Source: Hemerocallis citrina (taxonomy: Eukaryota; Streptophyta; Magnoliopsida; Asparagales; Asphodelaceae). Taken from it: a stretch of DNA of 64,000 nt. The notes beneath the pieces are model-generated. The model was not told the DNA's origin and ran no database searches. It saw only the letters and a list, made by a program, of their open reading frames with translations. A program made the translations under genes and the position numbers. Where the stretch lies: NCBI GenBank assembly GCA_017893485.1, contig CM030360.1, positions 2,386,501 to 2,450,500 of the forward strand, read 5' to 3'. Below are positions 10,300 through 21,500 of this stretch, one piece after another; position 1 is the stretch's first letter; each line of letters opens with the position of its first letter.

Positions 10300-10944
10300 T
10301 GGAGAAAGAATGGAGATATACAAATTGAAGGTCACGCTCGGGGTGCCAGAATTCCGTCAGGGGTCCTTCTACGACCCTTATACTAGAGCCGTCGAACACG
10401 GGTGATGCCCAGAGCTCGGTGGCAAGGGTGTTCACCTTGGCCACCCTTAGAGGGGAGATCGATAGGACCGTCGGTGAGCAGACCTGCTCAGTTGGGCTTG
10501 AACTGGTCTGTGCTGGTCCTAGGCCCCCCCCCCCCCCCAATAGAGGAGTAGGTCGTTCGGTTGATTTTCATAACATGTTATAAACTTGTTGTACCTTGTA
10601 ATCTTTATGGCCTTGCTAGTCATGTAATAACTTTTTCATTGAAGGGGTTCAATTTTGAATTGCCTCGTGCAAATGCGCCGCCTTGGAATTCGAAACGTTG
10701 GTCTTGGAAATTGCGGTACCTATTTAATTGCATCGTCTTGGAATTTGAAATGTTGGCTTTGGGGTGTGTGGCGGCGACTCCTTCACAATCGTTGGATGGG
10801 AATGGGCAACCCAGACCCTTTCCACATCATCGTTGTGGGTTTCGAGGACGCCTTCCTCCCATAGCCTATATAAGCTTCCATTGTCTTTCAGGATTTTGGA
10901 GAGTGTCTTTGTTTATGTGGTTCTCCTCCTACCTGCTAACTATT
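10300..10944 (+). other. 3' part of the Tat-like antisense region; second TATA-like motif
   Basis: No convincing coding sequence. It contains a 12-base poly-C at 10527-10538 and a CCTATATAAGC TATA-like motif at about 10866-10876 followed by a CT-rich stretch, as for a second plus-strand start. The young chromovirus cuts this region at 10945; it resumes at 23324. Confidence 0.4.
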
Positions 10945-12460
10945 TGTAACGCCCCGAATCCCAAATACACTGAATTCGAGAAGTTCTACAGGATCTTTTC
11001 ACTTCCTTTAGTACAATTTTACAGGGAAATTAAAACTTTTCATCATACATCAGAGTTTACATCATAATTACATCTTTCTTTTGCACAGCGGAAGTAAAAT
11101 ACAACAATTAAATACAAGTACAACAGCGTGATATAATCTTTAAGCATCCATTCCTCTTTAATCTTTAACATGACATTTACCTGCATATAAGACTGTGGGT
11201 ACGTCAGTTTATTCAACCGACGAACATTATACACGGCTATCCTCTCTATGCCGGAAATAGTATAACTTAACTTTTCATATTTAGCAAACACAAACTTGTC
11301 ACATTCAAACTAAAGGGACTACCCTATTGATGTCGTGTTGTGATTGTGCACTTAATCCTTAATGCATTTGTTAATGTTACATGATACTAATGCGCACTTG
11401 TTCGGATTCTATGCATCCCATACTACATAGGTCCGGGGGCAAGCCCTTATTCGTTCTTCATTTTGATAGGGTTCAATCCCCCGTTATGACTTAATCTACT
11501 ACGGTAATTACGGTAGTGTCTTAGATGTCCTATGATCTATGAGCCCATATCCAGGCAGCCTGGAGGGGAATCCCACGCACTGTCACGACGCATCGAGCAG
11601 GCAACCTATGGACAATTCAGCCTCCGCCATGGAACAATGGCACCACCCATAGCCACTCGAACATCCCACGAGCGTCGCCACCGGGATGGTACTCGGGAGC
11701 CGTATCCACGCCATGTCACGACGCATCGTGAAGGACCTGTGAATACCCTCTCGCCGCAAATCCGTTGGCCCCCATACCCGTGTTTTTCTTCTACTTTCAT
11801 CACATCACCACTATGTACTAGTCCTTAGTTTTATTAAAAATCATGAACAAAAATAATCTCTAGAGTTAGCCTCTCCATCAACCGGACTTATTCATTTGTT
11901 TCATCATGACCAACCTTGGTCTAATTTCATCTCAATTCATTTTCTTTTTCAATGCCGGGGAGACTTAGCTACTCTAGTTCGAATTTCATTTCACAATCTT
12001 CAACTTGAGCACTTACAACTCATAAGGTTCATATTCATAGCCAACAAATTTTTTTTTCTTTCATCAACATGATTTCTAATTTCATAATCATACAGGAACT
12101 CATGCACTTCATAATTTCACATTTGAAATTCATATTTCTAATAAACATTCATACTTCATATTTTGCACAATATTCTCAAGTGAGAATTAATAATATCATG
12201 TCACACAACAAGGTTCTTTTTGCCAATTACTTTCTAATAATCCATTTCAATTTATCTTTATAAACTATGATTTTCATAAGTGTGTATCTTAGAACCATAG
12301 TTCTAATTGTGCCTTTTGTTCACAAACCATATTGTATTTCATTCAAATAATACTCAACTCAATCTTATAAAATTCCTTGCATTTTTATGAGAATTACCAT
12401 ATTTTTTCCACATTTTTTGGACATCACAAACTCACAAAAAAAATATTTTTTATAAATGTC

Positions 12461-12533
12461 GAGGGGAAGAATCGAACCTAGGCACAACGGAAAACAAGCC
12501 AAGAGCACCCGCCAACCGGCCAAACTGTGCTAG
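12461..12533 (-). repeat. tRNA-like unit 2 in the chromovirus 3' LTR
   Basis: On the minus strand it has an A-box-like TAGCACAGTTTGGCCGG near its start and a B-box-like GGTTCGATTC 50 bases later, then a T-rich run (TTTTTTTT at about 12440). Same layout as a tRNA-derived SINE head. It is not a normal tRNA: the stems look imperfect. A copy lies in the 5' LTR at 21272-21344. Confidence 0.5.
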
Positions 12534-12620
12534 TGATATAAGGTGGGGTTAAATGGTATATATGGTATACAGGCCGAGAGTTATAAGTTCTCAAAAATTT
12601 GTAGAAAAATGTTGTAATCG

Positions 12621-12689
12621 CTGGGGCTCGAACCGTTCGACCCAGAGAAGCCAATCGCCAATGCTGACCGCCTGAGCTACTAGCTCGGG
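12621..12689 (-). repeat. tRNA-like unit 1 in the chromovirus 3' LTR
   Basis: The minus strand carries TAGCTCAGGCGGTCAGC (a good A-box, TRGCNNAGYNGG) and GGTTCGAGCCC (a perfect B-box match). It lies about 90 bp upstream of unit 2. A TTTTT run follows at about 12606. Confidence 0.6.
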
Positions 12690-14507
12690 TTATCCAAGTG
12701 TTGGTTTAAAGTCTAAATAAATTATTTTGATACTGTGGTTAAAACAACTCGATGTTCAAATACACTTAGTCTCATATTGCTTTTATGAAAGGTACTGAAA
12801 AATTCCAGATTATCTTTCTCTTACATGATCTTCATGTCAGTAAGATTAAAATAATTTTTGCATTAATAAAAATATATTTTTTCACACAAAATCATGAATT
12901 GTTAATCACAAATCATTATATTTCTTTACTTTCGACATTGGTTACACTTAGGCTCCAAGTCTCTTCCATCCAAAATTATTATACACATTTGCTGATATTA
13001 ATCTTTCCTCTAGCATACACAAATCTACTTCCTTTTAATTTATTCATCCCCACAATAATTAAGGAGGTCTCTTCACAAATTAGCACTAACAAGATATGGA
13101 TTTTCTTTTTCATACAATTAGTGATAGCAAAAGTGTTTTCTTTAAATCAACATATACTTCTAGTTCAATCATGTGCATCACAAAAATATATAGTCACTTA
13201 TCAATTATTAGGTTCACATATCAACATACAAGAAAGTTGCTCCTTTAAAAAGCGTGCTCTTTCTTAATCAATTTGCATGTTTCAACTTTTCCAATTAAAC
13301 TATCATTTAGCATTCTCAAACATCAATACTAACATCATCCATTTATTCTAATGAGCATGAAGAGATTTTATCTACAACTCAATTAACATTAATAAGCACA
13401 TGCAATTTGTTCATTAACATGCTAATCAAGTTGTAAACTAACTTTCCATAAAAAATGTATTTTACTAACATTTTCCATGGATTATTTCTAATTAGGAACA
13501 AGGATAATCAACTCACTTTGTAATCACATTCTTATGGCATACAATCACATATAATTCACATATCATTAATTCAATCAACTAGAGATCATTTATTCTATTA
13601 AAGGCGTATTCTTATTAATCATTTTTCATGCAATTTGCTAATGAGATCTAGCATATACTCCTATATTAGAAATATGAATTGTTTACCCACCTTGTATGGA
13701 GAGAACTAAACAAATTTAGCAACACAAGCCTTGCGAATGAAAGCACCACCTCCTAGCCAAAAGCGCGCACAAGCTCCAAGCCTCCAAGCTACACCGAATG
13801 CTTCTTCTCCTTGTAGTAGCCGGCCACCAAGCAACAAAGCACTCAACTCTCACTCTTTTAGAACTCACACTAATATTAAATAAGACTATAGTTTGGAAAT
13901 ATGAAATTGCATATGGAAATAGCCATGAGAGGGGGGGTATTTATACTAGGAAATGAGTGAAATGGAGGGCCAAGATTGAGTGGTTGGTTGTAGAATGAAG
14001 GGCCTAGATTAAAGTAGGAGTTATAAAAACTACCCACATCCACAAAACTACCTCCATGATCACCATGACAAAAATCAAATCTCCCTCCAAAAAGCATGCA
14101 TGCCGGCCTAGGAAGAAAGTGTGCAATGCACGTGTACGTGTAGTGCACGTGCATGCAACTAGGCCAAATTTGTACCTTTTAATTTTGTATAAAAATAAAT
14201 TAGTGATAAATTAGTTTTCTACATGACAAGTTTAAATAAAAGAGATTTATTCATGGGCTTTATTTTTGGGCCAAAATAGTTTATTAAAATAAATAAAATA
14301 AAATACATTTTGGCTTTTAAGAAAAGGGCCTTTTTAATTAAATCAAAATAAGGCTTTAAAGAAAGGCTTTTTGTAAAAAATAATTTGAGAACACCTAATT
14401 AAATATTTATACACATCATTATAAAAATAATTCAACCCAAAATATTGCACGTGCACACTACGTGCAAAATAATAATTTTCATTAATTGAAAAAATCAGGG
14501 TATTACA

Positions 14508-14618
14508 GCACTCCCTCCTTAGAATAGTTTCGTCCCCGGAACTACAATCAAGAGCGAGAAAAACCAGACAAAATACAACACACACAACAAGAACCAAAGA
14601 TACAAAAAAAAAATACAA
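14508..14618 (-). other. Chromovirus 3' untranslated region with polypurine tract
   Basis: Between the pol stop and the 3' LTR. The minus strand reads AAGGAGGGAGTGC immediately before the LTR, a polypurine tract. The rest is A/T-rich without features. Confidence 0.75.
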
Positions 14619-17600
14619 TCAAGCAAAAAGCTCAGGATAGTCCTTCAACATCCTCTCCTCAGATTCCCAAGTAGCCTCTTCAACCAAGTGGTTTCTCCAG
14701 ACTACCTTGACCATCTTGACCATCGGTATCATCTTATTCCTCAAGACTTTCTCTCGACGATCAACAATCTCGACAGGAGGCTCGATGTAATTCAGGTCTA
14801 ACTGCAAACCTTCCGGCACTTCAGGCAAATGATGACTCGGGTCTGGAATATAACCTCTCAGCATAGACACATGGAAGACATTGTGCACCTGAGACAACTC
14901 TTCCGGTAATTCAAGCCGGTAAGCAGTTTTCCCGATCCTTTTCAATATCTTATATGGGCCTATAAACCTCGGGGCTAACTTCCCGTCCTTGCCAAATCGA
15001 ACCACACCTTTGCTGGGTGATACCTTTAGGAAGACGAAGTCACCAACCTCAAACTCAAGGTCCCTTCTCCGGTTGTCTGCATAGCTTTTCTGCCTGTTCT
15101 GAGCTTCCACCAACCTTTTCCTGATCAGATCAATCTTCTCAGAAGTTTGCTGCACAAGCTCAGAACCAAACAACTGACGCTCCCCTACTTCATACCAACA
15201 AACAGGAGTCCTGCACTTCCTGCCATACAGAGCTTCGTACGGCGCCATCCCGATGCTAGCCTGAAAACTGTTGTTGTAGGCAAACTCCACCAAAGGTAAA
15301 TGTCTTTCCCAACTGCCTCCAAAGTCTAGTATACAACACCGAAGCATATCCTCAAGAATACGATTGACTCTCTCGGTCTGCCCATCGGTTTGCGGATGAA
15401 AAGCAGTGCTGAAATCTGTCTTGGTACCCAAAGCTGTCTGAAGACTCCTCCAGAAATGCGAAGTAAACCGCGCATCTCGATCAGACACAAAGGTTGACGG
15501 AATGCCATGAAGTCGGACAATCTCACCAACATACATCTCAGCCAACTAGTCCATCGAAGCAGTGAGTTTCATCGCCAAAAAGTGAGCGGACTTGGTAAGT
15601 CGATCGACTATAACCCAAATCGCATCATTGCCTTTAGAACTCTTAGGCAATCCCGTGATGAAATCCATACTGATGTTATCCCACTTCCACTCCGGAATAG
15701 GTAACGGCTGTAATAGACCTCCGAGTCTCTGATTTTCGGCTTTGACTTGCTGACAAACCTCACACTTCGCAACAAATTCAGCCACATCCCGCTTCAAACC
15801 TGACCACCAGAAATGCTGTTTGATGTCTTTGTACATCTTAGTACTCCCAGGATGTACCGACAAAAGAGTAGCATGCGCCTCCTGAAGAATACTCTCTTTC
15901 AGGTCTGCCTGATTTGGAACGCACAGTCTATCTCCGAACCACAGCACTCCATCCCTGATTTGAAATCCGGGCAACCTGCCAGCACCAACCTGCTCCTTCA
16001 TCTCCAAGATATCAGCATCAACTTCCTGACTTGCAATGATCCTTGTATTCAGAGTAGGCTGAAGCCTCAACTGAGCCAAAGATGCTCCCAATCCTTGCAA
16101 GACAACCTCAATACCTGCTCGATCCAACTCCTCAATCAGATGCCTCTGAGTTGTGATCAAACTGGCCAAACTGCTCTTGCGACTAAGTGCATCAGCAACA
16201 ACATTAGCCTTTCCAGGATGATACTTGATCTCAGGTCGCATATCCTCGAGCACTTTCAACCATCTCCGCTGCCTCAGATTGAGATCCCTCTACTGATATA
16301 TATACTTCAAGCTTTTGTGGTCCGTGTACATGTTCAACTTCTCACCGTACACGTAGTGCCTCCATTGCTTCAAAGCAAAGATAATCGCAGCCAACTCCAG
16401 ATCATGAGTCGGGTAATTTTTCTCATGCGGTCGTAGTTGCCTAGACCCATAAGCGATTACTCTTCCCTCTTGCATTAAGACACAACCAAGCCCACGATGT
16501 GAAGCATCGCTATAAACGCCATACTCAACACCAGCTCTAGGCAAAGCCAAGATAGGTGCAGTAGTCAGTCTATCTTTCAACTCCTGAAAACTCGCCTCAC
16601 ATTGCTCGGTCCACTTGAAGCTCACATTCTTCTTGGTCAGTCCAGTAAGCGGCACAGCTATCTGAGCATAACCTTGAATGAATCTCCTGTAGTATCCAGT
16701 CATCCCAAGAAAACTTCTGACTTCCTTCACTGTAGTAGGCCTAGCCCAATCTCTCACTGCCTCTATCTTCTGAGGGTCAGTTGCCACTCCCTCCTTAGAA
16801 AGGATGTGACCTAGGAATGCCACTTCAGATTTCCAGAAATCACACTTGGATAACTTGGCATACAACTGCTGCTCCTCCAGCTTCTGCAGAACCGCTGCCA
16901 GATGCTCAGTGTGCTCCTCCTCAGACTTGGAGTACACGAGAATATCGTCGATAAACACCACGACGAAAGAATCGATAAACGGCCTCAGAACTCTGTTCAT
17001 CAAGTCCATGAAGGTTGCGGGTGCATTCGTCACTCCGAATGGCATAACTAAGAATTCGTAATGCCCATGCCGAGTTCTAAATGCAGTTTTGTGCACATCT
17101 TTAGCTTTCACTCGAACTTGGTGGTAACCTGATCGAAGATCTATTTTGGAGAATACAGCTGTTCCTTGTAGACGATCGAACAAATCATCAATTCGAGGAA
17201 TCGGATACTTATTCTGAACAGTGACCTTATTCAGCTCCCAGTAATCGATACACATTCTCATCGATCCATCCTTCTTCTTTACCAAAAGCACTGGTGCTCC
17301 CCAAGGTGACGCACTAGGTTGAATAAAGCCTTTCTCCAACAGTTCCTCAATCTGCCGTTTCACCTCATCCTGTTCCACTGGAGCCATCCTATACGGTGCC
17401 TTATAAATGGGTGCACTTCCCGGTTGAACAGTGATGCTGAACTCTACATCACGATGCGGGGGTAACCCAGGAAAATCTTCCAAGAACACAGTCGGATAGT
17501 CCCGAATCACAGGAATCCCTTGCACTTCCACAGGAGTCTCTTCCTTGCGGATAGTTGCCACCAGCTTAGAACACTTCTTCTTCCCTTGGAACGTGACTTC

Positions 17601-17941
17601 AGGTCCACCTGGAGCCTTCACTGTTACCGTCTTGGTCTTACACTCGATGCTTGCACTGTACACCGACATCCAATCAATGCCAATGATAACATCGACTCCC
17701 AAGATAGTCAGCTCGATCAGATCAATGCCAAAGATTCGATCTCTAATCACAATCTCGCAATCAGCATAATACCAATCAGTGGTTAAAGTTTCCCCTGACG
17801 GAGTAGCTACTGCTAAGATCTTGCCTGGAAAAATCTTCGGTTCAACTCCCAACACTTTAGCAAACTTAGGAGACACAAATGTATGAGAGGATCCAGTATC
17901 GAACAATACAACAGCTTTCATTCCATTAAGATAGAGTTCGC
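14619..17941 (-). pseudogene. pol: Chromovirus Pol (protease, RT, RNaseH, integrase, chromodomain-like), two in-frame stops
   Basis: One reading frame throughout. Protease: LFDTGSSH (about 17900). [20 protein letters not shown] opening, [10 protein letters not shown], and the catalytic FIDDILVYS (about 16950). RNase[12 protein letters not shown] (about 16505) and [12 protein letters not shown]. Integrase: zinc-binding HPGSTKMYKD...KCEVCQQ (15745-15860), catalytic D in SMDFITG, D in SDRDARF, E in GQTERVNR. Then the GPY module (FIGPYKIL) and a chromodomain-like end, [17 protein letters not shown], typical of chromoviruses and thought to guide insertion to heterochromatin. Stops TAG at 16290-16292 (after KYIYQ) and 15546-15548 (after SMD) interrupt it; the first is clearly a former [11 protein letters not shown] has Trp where Arg is usual. 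Confidence 0.9.
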
Positions 17942-18028
17942 CTGTTACATAATACACACCATTACATAACAGTCTCACTAAACACGGGAAAAGAAATGAC
18001 AAAAACCTCTAAACACCAGCCCTCGTAC
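17942..18028 (-). other. Candidate spliceosomal intron at the gag/protease junction (87 bp, contains the gag stop)
   Basis: On the coding strand the donor is ATCTCTG|GTACGAGG and the acceptor is TTATGTAACAG|GCGAAC. The stretch is 87 bases (29 codons), U-rich, and contains the TAG that ends Gag. Removing it joins VISG to [18 protein letters not shown], restoring the spacing usual for chromovirus Gag-Pro joins (V-x-G then a short strand and LFDTG/LFDSG). An alternative acceptor, GTGTTTAG at about 17978, would also keep the frame (51 bases). Splicing is inferred, not shown. The alternative is that the TAG is a plain nonsense mutation or a suppressed stop. Confidence 0.5.
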
Positions 18029-19013
18029 CAGAGATGACCTGATCTGCCTCATCAGCATCAGCTTCCGTCAAGGCAAATACTCGCCCTGATTGGTACGGCC
18101 TCTTCCCAGCCTGCTGCGTTGGTGCGCTGCTATTACCATTCCGTAGTTTGGGACATTGAGATCGGAAATGTCCCGCCTCACCACAGTTAAAGCAAGTCAC
18201 CACAGGAGGTCTCGCCACATTGTTTCCAGGTCCTCCAGCCACACTGACAGCATTCGCACCTGTCGGTTTGAACCTCTGTGCAGATGGTTGCCCCCTGAAA
18301 CTCCCAGAATGTGCAGGCCTTTTACCAGACTGCCAGTTGTTCCTCCGGTTCTGAACAACTTGGAACCGCTCCATATCCGCCTTCGTCGCTGCCGCCCTCT
18401 TGACCAGCTTATCGAATCTCCTGATACCAAGGGGTATCATACGAGACCTCAAGCTCGGCCTCAGACCATGCTCGAACTTGCGAGCCTTCTTGGCCTCATC
18501 CATCACCAGTTCTGGAGCATACCTGGAGAGCTGAGTAAACTTGGTCTCATATGCTCTCACCGACATGCTGCCTTGCTGAAGCGACAGAAACTCCATCGCC
18601 TTCTTCTCCTGGACGTCGGAGGGGAAATAATGACTGCGGAATTCTTCCAGAAATTCCTCCCAGCCAAGCAACAAGCCTCCCATGGTCCTCTTCATGGATT
18701 GCCACAAAACTGCCGCATCCTTCTCCAGCTGCAAAGTCGCCAACTTGACCTTGCTACCCTCAGGGGTCTCCAACACCTCAAAGATCGTCTCCACTTGACG
18801 GATCCAGTTGTCAGCCGCATCTGGGTCTGACTTTCCCTCGAATACAGGTGGTTTCATTCTCTTGAACGATTCCACCAGCTTAATCTCCTCGGGCACTGGA
18901 TTCGCCGGCCCTCGACCTTGGTTCTGAGCCACTGCATTAAGCGTCTGGTAGACCCTTGCAAGTTCAGTCTCCAGATCCAACCCTTCCCCATTCCTAGCTC
19001 CTCTTCTCGACAT
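18009..19013 (-). CDS. gag: Chromovirus Gag
   Basis: Structural protein that packages the element's RNA into virus-like particles. I prefer the ATG at 19013 (MSRRGARNGEGLDLE); an upstream ATG at 19055 would add 14 residues. The Retrotrans_gag core is readable in the first half (FEGKSDPDAADNWIRQVE, then WQSMKR...WEEFLEEFRSHYFP, MSVRAYETKFTQLSRYAPE). The zinc knuckle CFNCGEAGHFRSQC is CX2CX4HX4C, near residue 286. If unspliced, the frame ends at the TAG 18009-18011 just after VISGTRAGV. If the 87-base candidate intron is removed, the frame continues into protease. It is otherwise intact, about 335 codons, the usual size. Confidence 0.9.
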   Translation of the reverse strand: MSRRGARNGEGLDLETELARVYQTLNAVAQNQGRGPANPVPEEIKLVESFKRMKPPVFEGKSDPDAADNWIRQVETIFEVLETPEGSKVKLATLQLEKDAAVLWQSMKRTMGGLLLGWEEFLEEFRSHYFPSDVQEKKAMEFLSLQQGSMSVRAYETKFTQLSRYAPELVMDEAKKARKFEHGLRPSLRSRMIPLGIRRFDKLVKRAAATKADMERFQVVQNRRNNWQSGKRPAHSGSFRGQPSAQRFKPTGANAVSVAGGPGNNVARPPVVTCFNCGEAGHFRSQCPKLRNGNSSAPTQQAGKRPYQSGRVFALTEADADEADQVISGTRAGV

Positions 19014-19160
19014 ATTCTGATGCAAAAGATCCGTCAAATTCGAAGTATGAAACATGATCTTTCAAGTCAATATTTCCATTTCATTGAATTCCAAACTTTA
19101 TACATTCGAATTGAAAAACATTTTTGACATCAGAATGAAAGAAATAGAAGCTACAACAAT

Positions 19161-19586
19161 CTAACTCCTACGGGTCCTCTTCGCTGCTCGAAGTTCTTCC
19201 CGCAGTTCATCAACCTCATCCTTCAGCACATCAGTTAGGTTCTTTTTCTTCTCAAGTTCCCAAATCCGATGACTGAGAACAGAATAGTCGGCCTTCCGCT
19301 TCTCCAGCTGAGCCTCCAACAATCCAACTCTCTCCTTCAGGGTTTCCACTTGCCTCTGAAGAGAAGTCACAAGACTATTTGGAACTGGTACTTCTTCTTC
19401 GTCAGAAGAAGAATCATCAGATGAATCCGGAGGTGGGGTGATCTCTCGGGATTCAGGCCATTCTTCACCGTCAGAATCTGCTTGCCCAGGATAGTACTCG
19501 TCCTCGGAATCTGCCTGTCCAGGATGGTACTCTTCCTCAATAATATGCCAGTCGTCGCCTCCAGCAGGGTCGAAATGATCAGCCAT
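19161..19586 (-). CDS. Extra ORF of the chromovirus: acidic, coiled-coil protein (141 aa), unknown function
   Basis: It is uninterrupted and lies between the PBS and gag on the coding strand, about 150 bp before the gag start. Residues 1-75 are strongly acidic with a small repeat (EYHPGQADSEDE / YYPGQADSDGEE) and a Ser/Asp run (PPDSSDDSSSDEEE). Residues about 80-138 are a leucine-heptad coiled coil (LQRQVETLKERVGLLEAQLE, then DVLKDEVDELREELRAAK) ending in a basic TRRS tail. No enzymatic motif is visible. Chromoviruses normally start with gag, so this is an addition. It could be a chaperone-like, nuclear-targeting or silencing-interfering accessory protein; the sequence does not decide. An untranslated-leader artefact is possible but unlikely given its composition. 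Confidence 0.6.
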   Translation of the reverse strand: MADHFDPAGGDDWHIIEEEYHPGQADSEDEYYPGQADSDGEEWPESREITPPPDSSDDSSSDEEEVPVPNSLVTSLQRQVETLKERVGLLEAQLEKRKADYSVLSHRIWELEKKKNLTDVLKDEVDELREELRAAKRTRRS

Positions 19587-19739
19587 CTTAGAAATAGAGA
19601 GGAAGAAGCATAAATCTTAGAGCAACACAAATGTAAGTCACTTACATTTAAATCTCTAGACTCAAACACACACTCTAATGTCCACTACTAGGGTATCGTT
19701 CCCTATAAATTTGTACAAGTGTGAAAGTATAGAAAGCGT
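19587..19739 (-). other. Chromovirus leader between PBS and extra ORF
   Basis: Short untranslated leader. No open frame or other structure seen. Confidence 0.5.
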
Positions 19740-19755
19740 GGCTCTGATACCACTC
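19740..19755 (-). other. Primer binding site (initiator tRNA-Met type)
   Basis: Directly inside the 5' LTR, the minus strand reads GAGTGGTATCAGAGCCA. TGGTATCAGAGC is the classic complement of the plant initiator tRNA-Met 3' end used by many LTR retrotransposons. Confidence 0.9.
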
Positions 19756-21271
19756 TGTAACGCCCCGAATCCCAAATACACTGAATTCGAGAAGTTTTAC
19801 AGGATCTTTTCACTTCCTTTACTACAATTTTACAGGAAAATTAAAACTTTTCATCATACATCAGAGTTTACATCATAATTACATCTTTCTTTTGCACAGC
19901 GAAAGTAAAATACAACAATTAAATACAAGTACAACAGCGTGATATAATCTTTAAGCATCCATTCCTCTTTAATCTTTAACATGACATTTACCTGCATATA
20001 AGACTGTGGGTACGTCAGTTTATTCAACCGAAGAACATTATACACGGCCATCCTCTCTATGCCGGAAATAGTATAACTTAACTTTTCATATTTAGCAAAC
20101 ACAAACTTGTCACATTCAAACTAAAGGGACTACCCTATTGATGTCGTGTTGTGATTGTGCACTTAATCCTTAATGCATTTGTTAATGTTACATGACACTA
20201 ATGCGCACTTGTTCGGATTCTATGCATCCCATACTACATAGGTCCGAGGGCAAGCCCTTATTCGTTCTTCATTTTGATAGGGTTCAATCCCCCGTTATGA
20301 CTTAATCTACTACGGTAATTACGGTAGTGTCTTAGATGTCCTATGATCTATGAGCCCATGTCCAGGCAGCCTGGAGGGAAATCCCACGCACTGTCACGAC
20401 GCATCGAGCAGGCAACCTATGGACAATTCAGCCTCCGCCATGGAACAATGGCACCACCCATAGCCACTCGAACATCCCACGAGCGTCACCACCGGGACGG
20501 TACTCGGGAGCCGTATCCACGCTATGTCACGACGCATCGTGAAGGACCTGTGAATACCCTCTCGCCGCAAATCCGTTGGCCCCCATACCCGTGTTTTTCT
20601 TCTACTTTCATCACATCACCACTATGTACTAGTCCTTAGTTTTATTAAAAATCATGAACAAAAATAATCTCTAGAGTTAGCCTCTCCATCAACCGGACTT
20701 ATTCATTTGTTTCATCATGACCAACCTTGGTCTAATTTCATCTCAATTCATTTTCTTTTTCAATGCTGGGGAGACTTAGCTACTCTAGTTCGAATTTCAT
20801 TTCACAATCTTCAACTTGAGTACTTACAACTCATAAGGTTCATATTCATAGCCAACAAATTTCTTTTTCTTTCATCAACATGATTTCTAATTCCATAATC
20901 ATACATGAACTCATGCACTTCATAATTTCACATTTGAAATTCATATTTCTAATAAACATTCATACTTCATATTTTGCACAATATTCTCAAGTGAGAATTA
21001 ATAATATCATGTCACACAACAAGGTTCTTTTTGCCAATTACTTTCTAATAATCCATTTCAATTTATCTTTATAAACTATAATTTTCATAAGTGTGTATCT
21101 TAGAACCATAGTTCTAATTGTGCCTTTTGTTCACAAACCATATTGTATTTCATTCAAATAATACTCAACTCAATCTTATAAAATTCCTTGCATTTTTATG
21201 AGAATTACCATATTTTTTCCACATTTTTTGGACATCACAAACTCACAAAAAAAATATTTTTTATAAATGCC

Positions 21272-21344
21272 GAGGGGAAGAATCGAACCTAGGCACAACG
21301 GGAAACAAGCCAAGAGCACCCGCCAACCGGCCAAACTGTGCTAG
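21272..21344 (-). repeat. tRNA-like unit 2 in the chromovirus 5' LTR
   Basis: Copy of 12461-12533 with three substitutions; A- and B-box-like motifs kept. Confidence 0.5.
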
Positions 21345-21431
21345 CGATATAAGGTGGGGTTAAATGGTATATATGGTATACAGGCCGAGAGTTATAAGTT
21401 CTCAAAAATTTGTAGAAAAATGTTGTAATCG

Positions 21432-21500
21432 CTGGGGCTCGAACCGTTCGACCCAGAGAAGCCAATCGCCAACGTTGACCGCCTGAGCTACTAGCTCGGG
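21432..21500 (-). repeat. tRNA-like unit 1 in the chromovirus 5' LTR
   Basis: Copy of 12621-12689; A-box and B-box intact. Confidence 0.6.

Larger units (their letters stand above)
10945..14507 (-). repeat. Chromovirus 3' LTR
   Basis: On the minus strand it begins TGTAATACCC and ends GGGGCGTTACA. TATA box (TATAAATA on minus) at 13938-13945. Two tRNA-like units lie at 12461-12533 and 12621-12689. The 160-codon open frame at 12785-13267 is conserved in both LTRs only because the LTRs are recent copies. Confidence 0.95.

Noticed and set aside
12621..12689. Functional tRNA gene
   Set aside because: A- and B-boxes are present, but the paired arms and anticodon stem look imperfect by eye and it lies in an LTR; kept only as a tRNA-like unit.
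12785..13267. 160-codon ORF present identically in both chromovirus LTRs (also 21596-22078)
   Set aside because: Identical because the LTRs are recent copies; hydrophobic, Ile/Leu/Phe-rich AT-driven composition, on the strand opposite the element, no domain.
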